Assembly (NCBI GenBank): GCA_039090855.1
Contig: CM077006.1
Location: 53,205,336-53,269,335 of the forward strand
Source: Macrothele yani
Lineage: Eukaryota > Arthropoda > Arachnida > Araneae > Macrothelidae
Length of the DNA stretch: 64,000 nucleotides
Direction: 5' to 3'
Shown: positions 19,496 through 30,378 of the stretch, piece after piece
Position numbering within the stretch: the first letter of the stretch is position 1
Layout of the letters: every line of letters begins with the position of its first letter
Position numbers and translations under genes: made by a program
Notes under the pieces: model-generated
Told to the model about the DNA's origin: nothing
Seen by the model: only the letters and a program-made list of their open reading frames with translations
Databases searched by the model: none

Positions 19496-22076
19496 TCATT
19501 TCTTCTTTTTCCAAAACTTCAAAAACCTTGTCCTCCTTTTCTTGGGTATCTGCCCATCATTATGGGATGATTGGGGTTCTGTTGCTGTTTGCGATGGGTC
19601 TCCTTGACTTGGAATAACGAGGGAATATTTGGCTATCTCGGTTTGAGAACTCTGATGTTTTTTGTTTTTTCGGGATTTTTTGAAGAAATTTCTAAAACAA
19701 AATTTTTTGTCCTTTTTTCCTAACGATGATGGAAGATCCATCGGTGACTGATGGCCAGACTTTGCTACTGTTTTTTGTTCCCTTTTCGTAAACAATTTCA
19801 TTAGCTTTTGCCACTTGGTGGGAATCTTTGTTGTTGGATGAAGGTTTGATTCGCTATCGCTGCGAGATATGCTGTGCGAAGAAAATTGAGCGGATGTGGA
19901 GGAGGTGGAACTGGTTTGGAAGAAGTCTGTTTTTGAAGGTAGTTCTGGAAGTTCAGTTTTAGACAATTCGAGTTCATTAGAGGGAAATACGAAGCTAATA
20001 TTGTCTGGAGATGATTCGTAACTTGGTTGCGATGGCGACGAAAGTGTGGATTGATGAGATGAAGCTATTGCTTTGGGTGGGGAATGGAAAGGGGGTCTGA
20101 ATATTGGACCCAATTTCTTTCTTTCGTCTTCCTCTGCTTCCTTCGGTTCCAGATTGTAATATAATTCTATCCCTGAGTAAACGGGTGCTGAGGATGATGA
20201 TGTTATTGTGTGTGGAACTGTTTCCATTAATTTCGTCCCTAAATCTTCCTGCCAATTATTTTCGGGGTAGAAGTATTGGTGGTATAGGAATGATTGGTCA
20301 TTTAGGCGGTAATCCGGGTCCTTTTCCAGCAGTCCGTTGACTAAATCAACAAAAGATTTATCATCCGGGTTCTCCACTTGTTGGTATCCTCTTACCAGTT
20401 GAGCGTATTGGATCCACTCACTATCAGAAGGTGGTCTGTTATGCTTCAAGTGATCAGTGAAATGAACATATATTCCACTATCGTAGATGGTTACTCCTAG
20501 AGAATAGTAGTCACAGCTGTAGCTATAAGGAGGTGCATGTGCAACATGTCGATGGGCGAGCACTTCTGGGGCTGCGTAGTGTTTTGTTCCTGAATAACTG
20601 TTGAGAGTTGGACCGAACCTAGCCAAGCCATAATCAATTATTTTAACCTGACATGTTGCATTTACCAAAATGTTGTCACCTTTTATATCTCTGTGAATGA
20701 CGTTATTTTCATGCATGTATTGTAGCCCTTCTCCGAGTTGGTGCAACATATGGCGAAATTCACTACAAGATAAACTATTGATATATACGAAATCATAAAA
20801 GGAAATGCCCTCGAAGTACTCCATGACTATGTGGTGTTCCTTTTCGTGGCGTTTAACGATGGTGGAAAAGTTTCCGATGAGTTCTAGGAAGAGTGGGTGC
20901 CCAGAGAACAAATGAAGGAATTTTATTTCTTTGTTGATTTTTCCTTTCGGAGTCTTCGGATGGTTTTCACTGCTACGTTATTTCCCGTGTTTTTGTCAAG
21001 GTTGAGGGAAACAGTTCCAAAACTACCACTGCCAATATTTTTGATGAATGTTAGGTGGGAAGGGGAGTAATGTGCTGCAAATATTTCTTCTCTTTGTAAC
21101 ATGGCCATTCCATAGGGACTATCGAAGTTATTGTTTTGGAAGTATCTGTGATTGAGGAACTTGCCATCTCCAAGCCTAACTATTGGATATTCATTTAGCA
21201 AGCCTGTGAGAATTTCATTTTCCATTATTGACAAATGACTTGGTAATTCTACCGCACCATTTCGCATCGCCATCTGGGCAAATTGTTCGTGGTAAGTTGC
21301 ATCAGTTCTTTTGCGTGCGCGTATCTGGATGGCCGTGTAATCGCAGGGAGCAGTATCAAAGGCAATGACGTATGCAATAACTCCCAAGGAATAGTAGTCT
21401 GCGGGGAAGCTATATGGTTCAGCTTGGACGTTGTCCTTGTAGGCTACAACTTCAGGAGCTGCGTAACCTTCCGTTCCTACATAGCTTACTGCGTTCGGTC
21501 CATAGGTGGCTTGGCTGAATCCTGTAATTTTCAGGAATGCTTTTTGTTAATCATTACGTTTGCTCCTGTCAGATTTCTGTGAATTATATTTAGAGAATGA
21601 ATGTGATGTATTCCTTGTCCAAGCTGAAAGAGAATGAATTGGAAGAGGTCGTGGGTGATGAAGTGTTGTTCTGTGAAGGCGTTTAGGTCTATTGTTTGAG
21701 GGATGGTCATTAATGTACGGTAGATTGAAGGATGGGTGTGTGGAATGAGAGGATGAACTGAGAAGCTATTGAGTTGTGAAGTTCGGCAGGAAGCTGGGTC
21801 AATTCCAAATTCGCCAAATTGCAAAGGTAAGGTTTTGCAAGATGACCTTGACATCCGGGGCTCCTCCTCCAGTTTTGTACTAATCGTTGAACTTGGCGTT
21901 CCCCAGTTCTCTTCCCCGGATTGCGTGTCACTAACTGCCAACACTTCCATCGCATCCTCGAAAATATCCACATCTTCGTCTTCGGAGGTGTGTTGAGCGA
22001 TCTGCTCAATCACCGGGTCTTCATTCCCTCTAAACATGCTTCTAAAGAAAGTCATAAGTCGATTAAACATAATCAA
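19496..22076 (-). CDS. tandem pseudokinase-kinase protein (two single-base frame breaks)
   Basis: One intronless reading, about 860 codons, runs from the ATG at 22076 to the stop at 19496, with frame breaks near 21535 and near 20925. Segment 1 has an N-terminal stretch starting MIMFNRLMTFFRSMFRG, an acidic/Ser-rich linker and the C-lobe of kinase domain 1. There HRD is HRN and DFG is TGF, and no glycine loop or VAIK lysine is visible, so it is a predicted pseudokinase. It continues through GYAAPEVVAY and SLGVIAYVIAF. Domain 2 has the glycine loop (IGSGSFGTV), VAVK lysine, HRDIKGDN, DYG and YAAPE, so all catalytic residues are present. Both domains end in a HRYF/HQYF..NNNF/NNWQ block reminiscent of AGC kinases. 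The last ~235 residues are Ser-rich then strongly basic. It probably phosphorylates Ser/Thr, with domain 1 regulatory. Cellular or virus-derived origin is unresolved. Confidence 0.75.
20915..20940 (-). other. frame break 2 in kinase gene
   Basis: RRLRKEKSTKK ends at a TAA at 20923, and the next frame continues IKFLHLFSGHPLFLELIG without loss of conserved residues. It is again a one-base shift in an A-rich tract. The aC helix of the active kinase should lie here and looks shortened. Confidence 0.75.
21526..21545 (-). other. frame break 1 in kinase gene
   Basis: The frame that reads GANVMINKK runs into a stop (TGA at about 21533). The neighbouring frame continues as FLKITGFSQATYGPN. The change falls at a run of five A on the coding strand and is explained by one missing base. 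This may be a sequencing or assembly error, or a real lesion. Confidence 0.75.
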
Positions 22077-22158
22077 GTTAAGGATTAGAAATAGGAGAAA
22101 TTCTCAGTAAATGGATATCAAATAGTTAAAAAAACCCGTAAAGTGAGATGTGTTTGAT

Positions 22159-22166
22159 CTTTTATA
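22159..22166 (-). promoter_or_regulatory. TATA box candidate for the kinase gene
   Basis: TATAAAAG on the minus strand sits 83-90 bp upstream of the ATG at 22076, which leaves room for a start site about 30 bp downstream and a short leader. The match to the consensus is perfect, but the region is AT-rich, so chance is possible. Confidence 0.5.
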
Positions 22167-22169
22167 CTA

Positions 22170-22800
22170 ATTCAAACAATCAAAACAAACAAAGTATTTT
22201 AATTCCGTAATTATATCCACCATTGTTTATCATCCCTATGAACATCATTGTTGCATCCGTATTATAAGAATTTTCTTCGCATTTTTGCAAAAACAATAAA
22301 AAACAACGAAGTGAAGATTTAGCAATTTCCTGATTTCGCAATTTTCTTTATTGCGTTTTTATAATTAATTGTGATAGTATTGTGATTAGTGCAACCATTG
22401 TGGGACTTCATGCTGCATCCTTTACATTTTATGTCTGTTTGTTCAGCTGAAAAAGATCAAAACAAATCCAGTTTTGATTTTTGAAAGATAATGGGTTTTG
22501 GAATACCAGTTAGCAACAATTTTAGTAAAACAAGGATTAACCAATTATGAGGCCTAGATGAATTTAAAAAAAAATGTCTCAGATTACTACGTGTGTTGCT
22601 TGGTATTTCTGCAGAAATGAGTGCTTCGCTGATTTAAAAAGGACACTACGGCGGCTAAAGATCAAACAGCTTAACAACTAATTTCATCAGTGCATATAAA
22701 TACAGCGTATTACCTTACTTCATGAAATTAAAAAAAATTAGGCTTAAGCTTTAAAGGTAAATGGCAGCTCAGCAGAATCTCAATATAATATCGCATCTGC
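22170..22800. other. AT-rich stretch upstream of the kinase gene
   Basis: No gene is seen. The missing N-lobe of the first kinase domain was looked for here on the minus strand and not found. Confidence 0.5.
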
Positions 22801-22904
22801 ACAGAGTGGCTACCTGATGTGAAGTTTCTCAACCGCCTCATCAAATTTAACACTGTTCGCTTTCCTCAACACCTGCAGTAAACACTTTGTTGTTCTTCCT
22901 TTTG

Positions 22905-23060
22905 AAAACACAAATTTCTTCCGTGACGAGAATCGAATCGCATCGCGCGCCCTCATTCCGAAGTACTTTGCTCTTCCAACTAAGCTACACGAACGGTATG
23001 TACCGCTGCAGATTTGTCCTCTTGCCACGTGATTCGCCTCTGTAGTACGTCACATCCTTC
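22905..23060 (-). repeat. tRNA-headed repeat, family C
   Basis: On the minus strand: TGACGTACTACAGAGGCGAA, then a leader with GACAAATCTGCAGCGGTACA, then GTTCGTGTAGCTTAGTTGGA, an arm ending CTTCGGAATGAGGG, box B CGATTCGATTCTC and closing GTCACGGAA. Same organisation as at 47085-47518. The 72-codon open frame over it is incidental. Confidence 0.7.
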
Positions 23061-23528
23061 AATGCGGGCATCGTTCATTCGCAAATACTCTCGAAATCAG
23101 ACTTTCACTTCAGATCAGGTGCTTACTTCCACATACATATGCGCCAACATTTATTCCGCGTATGACGTTACGGGATATGACGTAGCAGTTCTTCTTAGCA
23201 GTGGTTCGAATGCGTGTCGGATGCAGTGTGTAGTTATAACACATTTTCGTTTCAGCTGTGATAGGTTGACTTGTTACCGTGACCATGTCACAGAATACAT
23301 TTCTGACGTTACCAAATAGGATGTCAGGAGAATTCAAGCTAAAATAAGAACATTTAATGCCCAGTATCAATATTCTGTGCACACATTTTGCGAAGTGGAC
23401 TTTCAGCTCTGATGCTGATTTCCGTTTCGAAAGTCTTCTTCATCGGCCTCCGCCAAAATGGTGATTCTAGGCAACTCTATTACTCGAACGAAAGAAATTG
23501 AAATTCAGGAACAAAAAACCAACAATTA
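23061..23528. other. gene-free stretch
   Basis: No recognisable gene or repeat. Confidence 0.4.
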
Positions 23529-23591
23529 CACTATCTACCAACAAGTAATTGGACACCTGTGATAGCAAAGGAAAACGAAGTTTATTCACCT

Positions 23592-24669
23592 TCAATAGTT
23601 GGTGGAGCCTTCACGAGCGGCGATTACAGCTGCGACCCTCCGGAGCATACTCTCAACCAGGCGTTGTACGACGGCTAGCGGTATTTTCTTCCACTCGGCT
23701 TGGAGAAGACAGGTCAGTTCCTTCACCGATTTTGGACGGTGGGGGCACCCTTAAGTCGACGCTCCAACTCGTCCCAGAGGTACTCAATAGGGTTAAGGTC
23801 CGGGCTCTGCGCAGGCCAGTCCATTCGATTAACCGCATTGTCACCATACCAAGCCATGGTGGACCTCGCAACATGACAGGTGGCATTGTCACCATACCAA
23901 GCCATGGTGGACCTCGCAACATGACAGGTGGCATTGTCATCCTGAAAGTAACATGGGTCCACCCAGTCAAACTGCCACAACGTAGGAAGCGCATGGTCAT
24001 CCAAAATGGCGCAGTAGGTCTCGGCGTTGAGTCTACAAGGAATTGCGACCAAGGGACCCGTGCCATACCAGGAGAAACACCCTCATAACACAATTCCACC
24101 GCCGCCGAACTTCACAGTTGGCACAATACATTCCGGTAGGAGGCGTTTTCCAGGCAGACGCCAAACCCAGACCCTGCCATCTGAACGGTAGAGGGTGAAC
24201 CTTGTTTATTCGCTCCAGAGAACCTGTTTCCACTGTTCAATGGCCGACTGTTGACGTTCTTTGCACCACGTTAGCCGAGCAGCGCTATTGGACTTGGTGA
24301 TCAAAGGCTTGTGGGCGGCAGCACGTCCATGATAACTGAGCAGATGGGCTTCTTTAAGGATGGTATTCATCGAAAGAACACTCCCGGATGCCTGTTGAAA
24401 CTCCCCGCGGATGTGGCCCATCGATTTGGTGCTCTTCTTCCGAATTTCTCTGGCCAGCACCCGTCGGTCCCTAACTCCGAGTTTTGTGGGTATGCCGGGT
24501 CGGGACACATTCCGACAGTCACCTCTCATCTTCCACTTGCCAATCACGTAGGCCACTGTCAATTTGGGTACTTCAACTCACTGGATATGTCACGTATGGA
24601 TCGGCCATTTCTGTGATACCCGACGATTCCACCTTTCTCGAAATCAGAGAGCTCCGAACTGCGTGACAT
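23592..24669 (-). pseudogene. Tc1-like transposase with in-frame 48-bp duplication
   Basis: ATG at 24669 (MSRSSELSDFEKGGIVGYHR) and stop at 23592 after REGSTNY. HTH1 is SIRDISSELKYPN, then a frameshift near 24560. The frame 24562-24206 covers HTH2 (GSVLSMNTILKEAHLLSYHG) and the pre-catalytic block EQWKQVLWSE. The first Asp region is frame-broken (GRVWVWRLPG readable in another frame). From 24052 the frame has [20 protein letters not shown], a direct repeat of 16 residues starting at NATCHVA, then [17 protein letters not shown]. Without the duplication there are 34 residues between the last two acidic residues; with it there are 50. This must break the active site even if the frame were open. 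The plus-strand frames here are shadows. Confidence 0.85.
23843..23938. repeat. 48-bp exact tandem duplication inside a transposase
   Basis: ACCATACCAAGCCATGGTGG and the 28 bp after it occur twice head to tail, ending in GGCATTGTC. The period of 48 keeps the reading frame. Confidence 0.95.
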
Positions 24670-24867
24670 TTTGCATGCGACTGGTTGCGTTGTTGTTTAC
24701 CACACGATATTTAACGGCGGCGACCGTGACGTGTATCAGGGCCGCAGATATCGTCGATTGCAGGGGTGTCCAATTACTTGTTGGTAGATAGTGTACATAC
24801 TGATCAAACACGATACGCACAAGTATTAGAGAAAGCAGGTCAAATAGCAGAACATGTGGCAGAGTGC

Positions 24868-25081
24868 TACAGTGGCGCAGTGGTCTAAGCATTGGCTTCT
24901 GACCATTCGTCCGAGAAGTTTCCGGGTTCGAATCCCGATGTGGCATGGATGTTGTGTTTGTTCTACGGCACTGGATCTTTCAACTCTCTGGAACCAGTGG
25001 CACAAAATATGGACGGGCGATATCTTTATAGCCCATCGAGTTGCTTACGGTGGTTGTTAAACCTTCAGTCAAAAAAAAAAT
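24868..25081 (+). mobile_element. tRNA-derived SINE, family A
   Basis: Plus-strand copy: TGGCGCAGTGGTCTAAGC and GGGTTCGAATCCCG as boxes A and B, body CTGGAACCAGTGGCACAAAA, and AAACCTTCAGTC followed by an A-tail of about 10. The target-site duplication is unclear. Confidence 0.85.
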
Positions 25082-25690
25082 AGTTAAATTGGTGCAAGCA
25101 AAGAGCCCCAAAAGGTAAATGGTATTCGATGTTAACTGCATTTTTTAAATCGATTCTTTAGAAGAAGAGATATCGATAAAAATGGATTAAATATTTGCGC
25201 CCACTATCGGAGTTGGGCGTTATTTGGGGAAGGAAATGCCTAAAAACATGTTTTGTAGTTAGTAATATCTGACTGAAAAAGGATTTCTTTCAATCGAGTT
25301 TTGAAACTCACAGGTATTTCTGCAAATATGCCGAAGACCGAACGGTGGCGCAGGTGAAGCCTATAGTGCAGTGCATATCGTTTTGGCCAAGGCTGCGAAT
25401 TGGTCGTACTCCGGGTCCTTTTTTGAATAGTGCAGGTGAGAAATGTTACTGATTTTCTTTGGACTGGCCTAAGTCCAGTCCAAAAAAATTAGTAGCGTTT
25501 AGGACAAGCACAGACTTTTAATACAGATAATTATCAACATAAACTGACTGGTAGATGGTAAAATAATTAACATAAGATATGGCACTTTGTACTTGGATGT
25601 AAATTTAAGTAAAGTTCGGCTGGAATTTTGACTCTCTAACATTCCTAGTAGAGCTCACAAGCCAATCGTTAACTCTTGCAAATTAGAGTT
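25082..25690. other. gene-free stretch
   Basis: AT-rich. A GCGCAGGTGAAGCC motif near 25350 is only weakly tRNA-like. Nothing else is seen. Confidence 0.4.
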
Positions 25691-25700
25691 CCTGCATTTT

Positions 25701-25920
25701 TTTTTTTTTTTGATTGGAGGTTTAACGACCACCGTCAGCAACTCAATGGGCTATAAGCAGTCGCCCGTCCCTAATTTAGGGTCACTGGTTCCAGGGAAGG
25801 GAGAGAGCCAGTGCCATAAGACAAACACAACATCCATGCCTCACCGGGATTCAAACCCGGACCCCGTTCGGACGAATGATCAGAGGCCATCGCTTAGACC
25901 ACTGCGCCACCGGGGGCGGC
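25701..25920 (-). mobile_element. tRNA-derived SINE, family A, with ~10-bp TSD
   Basis: Minus-strand copy with head TGGCGCAGTGGTCTAAGCGA, box B GGGTTTGAATCCC and an A-tail seen as the T-run at 25697-25711. CCTGCATTTT and CCTGAATTTT flank it (25691 and 25921), a target-site duplication with one mismatch. Confidence 0.88.
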
Positions 25921-25930
25921 CCTGAATTTT

Positions 25931-26108
25931 AGCCCCTGCATTCTGCAAAGTTCAAGATGACAAACAGGACTCACTCACTTCGACTCTTGGAGTTTTTAAT
26001 CCACCGTTCTTCTTCGGCATTTATCCTAAGGAGAGCAGGTTTTTAATGCCACTCTTCTGCGCTGCTCGCCCAGGTGAAAACACAAACACAGTAAGCACAC
26101 CAGTGATG
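25931..26108. other. short gene-free flank of the hAT element
   Basis: Nothing recognisable is seen. Confidence 0.4.
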
Positions 26109-26116
26109 GTAATCAG

Positions 26117-28412
26117 TAAAGCCCGGAAGTTGAGGCAAAATGCCTTAAAATGCTTTTTTTTTTTTTTTTGCCTTTTCGGCTCATATTTGAAAAAAAATGC
26201 CTTTTTATGTTTTTAATGTCGTTTTTTGCCTATACTCAACAAATGCACTATTAAAAAATGATTTCTTCTTAAGAATGCGATAAAATCAAAGTTTTGAAAA
26301 CAATCTAGCATGCAGTACATAGTGAATTTTTTTTAAGTTATTTATTTCTTTTAAAAACTCTTTTTTAGGGTATAGGTGTACAAACCATAAGGTATGTGGC
26401 ATTTTCAATAAAACAAAATCACAGTCGGCAGACATCTGAAAGTAAACAAGAGTACATTCGGTACATTCAAAACGAGGTGCTCCAATTTAAGCAGCGGTGG
26501 CAGACGCATGCGCAGAGTCTGCGATGGTCGGCATCTCATTTTATGTTTTGCTCTCCCTAGAATCCTAGATTATAGTTTCTGCGCATGGCGGAAGTAGCCG
26601 AATCCAGTCAGATAACATTGTAACCAATCAAGCTAGAGTGAAAGCCAAGAATGCACGCACACACATAAGACCTTGAACGTAAGTGCAAAACAAGGGAGGA
26701 AGATTCTGTTAGTTCGCTACCCCTAATAGATCTCGCCTTGCGTCCAAGTGAAACAATAATGCCGAAAACTGCTTCTTCAACCAATGCTAAATTAAGTCGG
26801 TATGTTCAAGAGTATGGAAGTGATATCTTGTACACTGATGGAATGGTGTTGTTTCGTAAAATATGCGATACGAAACTGAATTGCTAAAAGAAATTCTTCA
26901 TTTCACAACATTTGGCAACAGCTAAACATAAAGCTGCTGTTATTCAGAAGATTGATGAAAAAAGATATGTTTGATTTCGTCATTCGCTTCTACTTCGAGA
27001 AAGCAGTCACATTTTGCAAGTGATTTGTGCCATGCTTTTTTATAGATGCTGGAATACCTTTGTGGAAGCTGGAAAATAATTCACTGAAGAATTTTTTGGA
27101 GAATTATACAAAGGAAAATATTCCGTGCGAAGCAACTTTGCGGGAAACATACTTAGATTCCTGCTACGTCGGTATAATGAAAGAAATACGAGAAGATGTC
27201 GGGGGTAAAAATATCTGGATCAGTATCGATGAGACAACAGACGCCACGGGAAGGTATGTGGCAAATGTTGTTATAGGTACAATGGAACCTGCTCAGCCCT
27301 CAACTATCTACTTACTTACATCAGAACAACTTCCAAAAACAAATAGTAGCACGATTTCTCAGCTTTTTGCCTCTTCATTAGCTCTTCTTTGGCCTGACGG
27401 AATAAAGTATGAAAATGTACTATTGCTTTTAACAGACGCAGCTCCCTATATGAAAAAAGCTGCCCACAGCCTGAAAGTTCTCTTTCCAAAAACGCTTCAT
27501 TTAACTTGTTTGGTTCATGCTCTCCACAGAGTAGCGGAGGATTAGCGGAGGGTTATTTCCGGGTATTGATGCGTTAGTGAGTAATGTGAAGAAAATTTTC
27601 CTTAAAGCTCCTCGTCGAGTTCATTTATTCAAAAAGATGGAACCAAATCTTGCTTTACCGCCTAAACCGATTTTGACAAGATGGGGAACATGGATATCAG
27701 CCGCTGTATATTACGCAAATAATTTGAACAAGATTGCTGAAATTGTTAACAGTTTTCAAGAGGATGAATCCTGCGCAATACGCAATGCTGAACAGATACT
27801 AGCTAAAGATTCCATTCGTAACGATTTAACTTTTATTCAAGCACACTTTTCACAGTTGCCCGATATGATTACTTTGCTGGAAAAAAGGAACGAAACGTTA
27901 GTGAATGCCTTGAAAATATTAAATGATGTAGTTAGTACAATTAAATGTGTTCCCAGGAGAAATGGTCAAATCGTGAGTGAAAAATGTCAACGAGTTCTTT
28001 CAGCAAATAATGACTTGGAGAAAATCAAAGTCATCACTGAAATACTCCAAGGTGAAAGTTCAACTTCTATTGAAATGGATCCTACAACTGCCTCATGTTT
28101 CAAATACGCTCCCATTACCTCCGTAAAAGTTGAAAGATCATTTTCGCTTCAAAAACATATCCTAAGTGACAGAAGGCAGAGTTTCACTTTCGAACATTAA
28201 AAAAAAACACCTAGTACTTATGTGTAACCGCAAAAATAAGTACGTGATAATCTGATAAATGATTTTGCCAATTCAGCCTAACACCTGTGTATGATTCAGA
28301 ATGTTTCGACCACTTCTATAAATGCCTATTTTTGATGCCTATTTTGACGCTTTATTTCGCTTATTTGCCTGCCTATTTTTAGCATTTTTACTGCCTCAAC
28401 TTCCGGGCTTTA
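26117..28412 (+). mobile_element. hAT-superfamily element with 8-bp TSD
   Basis: The terminal inverted repeats begin TAAAGCCCGGAAGTTGAGGC at 26117 and, reverse complemented, at 28412. GTAATCAG is duplicated at 26109-26116 and 28413-28420; an 8-bp duplication is diagnostic of hAT transposition. Length is 2296 bp. AT-rich sub-terminal repeats (AAAATGCCTT, GCCTATTTTT) line both ends, as is usual for transposase binding sites in this superfamily. Confidence 0.95.
26761..28200 (+). pseudogene. hAT transposase with BED-like N-terminus
   Basis: ATG at 26761 (MPKTASSTNAKLSRYVQEYG) leads into a degraded BED-type finger (ICDTKLNC, a stop, then FISQHLATAKHKAAV). The frame then breaks and is open 27027-27545 and 27577-28200. 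Landmarks are IPCEATLRETYL, WISIDETTDATGRYVANVVI (first Asp of the RNase H-like core), LLLLTDAAPYMKKAAHSLKV (second Asp), LHLTCLVHALHRVAE, PPKPILTRWGTWISAAVYY and C-terminal VKVERSFSLQKHILSDRRQS (dimerisation region). Two stops near 27543 and 26886 and a frame change disable it, but the amount of intact sequence indicates a fairly recent insertion. Confidence 0.9.
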
Positions 28413-28420
28413 GTAATCAG

Positions 28421-29340
28421 AAATAAGTTGATCTTCCGCACGTCGTCATTACCGCCAACACTTCGCCGTGACCGAATCTCTCACACTCAACACCGCTCCT
28501 CGATCGGAGGGAAAGCAGGAAAGTCGGCCCCTGAACAAGATGCCGTAGGTTTCCGAAGCACTAACGGGACGGAATGAACCGAATCGAGCAATCGGGCAGC
28601 CACGTTGGGGTCAGTTGAAGGTTACTCTCTTGAAGAAGTCCAAGGGGAGGAATCCTCCTCTCTTGGTTGCTTGAAATTGTTAACAGTAGCGATGTCCAAC
28701 CAGATCACCACCGCAGCGATGTTCAACCAGATCACTTGTTGATATTCCTCGAGCGCCTGCGAAGGAGGTGAGAAGCTCCAGCAGTAGTTCTCCAGATGCT
28801 TTCGGTGGGTGTTTTCTCAAACAAAGATTCCTACCGGGTAAAAAAAAAACCGTTTCCCCATCGGTGAGCCTTACTCGTTCCTTCTATTTTTCTCTAGTTT
28901 TTGTCACCACCAGCTCAATGAGACTATGAGGCCAGACTCGGCATGTTTTCCAGGAATGTAGGGGAACCAACTTTCGTCCGAGTGGTTTTAATAATCGAGG
29001 GTCAGCAAGCTCCCTCTCTTTTCTTGGGCGCCTGGTCTATTCGACGGTGCCCAGCAACTGACTCCTTTTCTTCTCTGTTCTCACCCTCGATTCACTGACC
29101 CGTCAAAACAAACCACTTGAGAATTGGTTTATTAGCATTTGGCCACATCACATGCCGTCTAGGAACAGAGTTACAGATGCATTTTTGTCTGGGTGAAGTG
29201 GCAAAAATTGGGGACTTTGTTCACAGGATGTGTTTCCTTGCGCTCGGCGCTCTTAAAAAGTTTCCCAAAAATACAGCTTTGGTCATATTATTTTCGTAAC
29301 AATATACAACCCGAGGGCCGACTTTCGGTTAGTAGAGCTT
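28421..29340. other. gene-free stretch
   Basis: GC is somewhat higher than nearby sequence. A short direct repeat (CAACCAGATCAC) lies near 28695 and 28725. No recognisable gene. The first part is the original flank of the hAT insertion. Confidence 0.4.
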
Positions 29341-29351
29341 TTGGTGTCCGA

Positions 29352-30346
29352 ATGGGAAAAACTGCCGATTTAATGGAGTTTGATAAAGAACAAATTGTGA
29401 TGGCGCGACGATTCGGAACTACGATCTCAGAAATGGTGCAACTTCTGTGTTTCTCACGTGCCGCTGTAGTGAGTACGTATCAAAAGGAGTGCACAAACGG
29501 TCAAACGACGAGCCATCGTCCAGCCGTATGTCGTCCGCAGCTCATTAGTGAAGGAGCGGAGTGGATACTGTCGCAAATTGTTCACAGGGACTGCAGGGCA
29601 ACAGTGTGACAAATAACCCGCAGCTACAACAGTGGCGGGCCTGCGTGACCGAAAACCCAGTCGGGTCCCAATGCTACCTGCTTATCATCGCCAACAACGC
29701 ATGAAATGGGCCTAAGATTAAGACTGGACAGTGGATGGTTGGAAGAAAGTGGCCTGGTCTGATGAATCAAGATTCCTGGTGTATAACTTAGACGGCCAAG
29801 CGCGGATACTCCAATTACCAACGGAGGCTACGTTGATGCACTGTTGGGCGGAAAAAGGCCACCGGCGTGGCGGCGGCGGGGGTGCTATGCAGTGGGAGAT
29901 ATTTTCTTGGAGCACTTTAGACCCCATTATCCAATTGGCACAATCCTTGACAGCTGTCAGGTATCTGAGTAACGTTGCGGACCAAGTTCACCCATTTAAG
30001 GCAACTGTGTTCCCTGCTAGTGATTGGCCATTACCAACAGGATAATGCGCCATACCACACTGCCAGAATCGTCAAGGAGTGGTTCGAGGAACATGCTGGT
30101 GATTTTCTGTTAATGTGCTGGCCTCTAAATTCACCTGACATGAACCCAAACGAACATTTGTGATTCGACTTGGAGAAGCGGGTTCGCACTAAATAACCTC
30201 CACCCCGAAATGTACGAGAACTAGAGGACCTGCTGTTGACATTGTGGTACCAGATACCCTGGGATACCTATCGCCACCTCATCGAATCGATGCCTCGCCG
30301 AGTGGCTGCTGTTTTGCGGGCTAAAGGGGGTCCTATAGCTTATTAG
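29352..30346 (+). pseudogene. Tc1-like transposase (same family as 53.1-54.3 kb)
   Basis: ATG at 29352 (MGKTADLMEFDKEQIVMARR) and stop at 30344 after GGPIAY. HTH1 (TTISEMVQLLCFSRAAVVST) is intact, HTH2 is broken by a stop at 29607, the catalytic part is open 29731-30043 (WKKVAWSDESRFLVYNLDGQ), and the frame changes after ASDWPLP to give HYQQDNAPYHTARIVKEWFE and SPDMNPNEHL, where a stop truncates. The final acidic context reads NPNEHL instead of NPIEHLW. The right inverted repeat ends at 30378 with TA beyond. The left end is not identifiable, so the element may be 5'-truncated. Confidence 0.8.
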
Positions 30347-30378
30347 GTGGGTGGTTATAATGTAATGGCTCGTCGGTG

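Larger units (their letters stand above)
23529..24793 (-). mobile_element. complete Tc1-like element with TA-flanked TIRs
   Basis: The left end CACTATCTACCAACAAGTAA at 23529 and the right end (same 31-bp sequence, reverse complemented, to 24793) continue through TTGGACACC. TA lies at 23527-23528 and 24794-24795. Length is 1265 bp. The very similar ends suggest a comparatively young copy. Confidence 0.92.

Noticed and set aside
19496..22076. Two or three separate kinase genes
   Set aside because: Conserved kinase blocks continue across each break in the right order without spacer, so a single gene with two one-base shifts is simpler.
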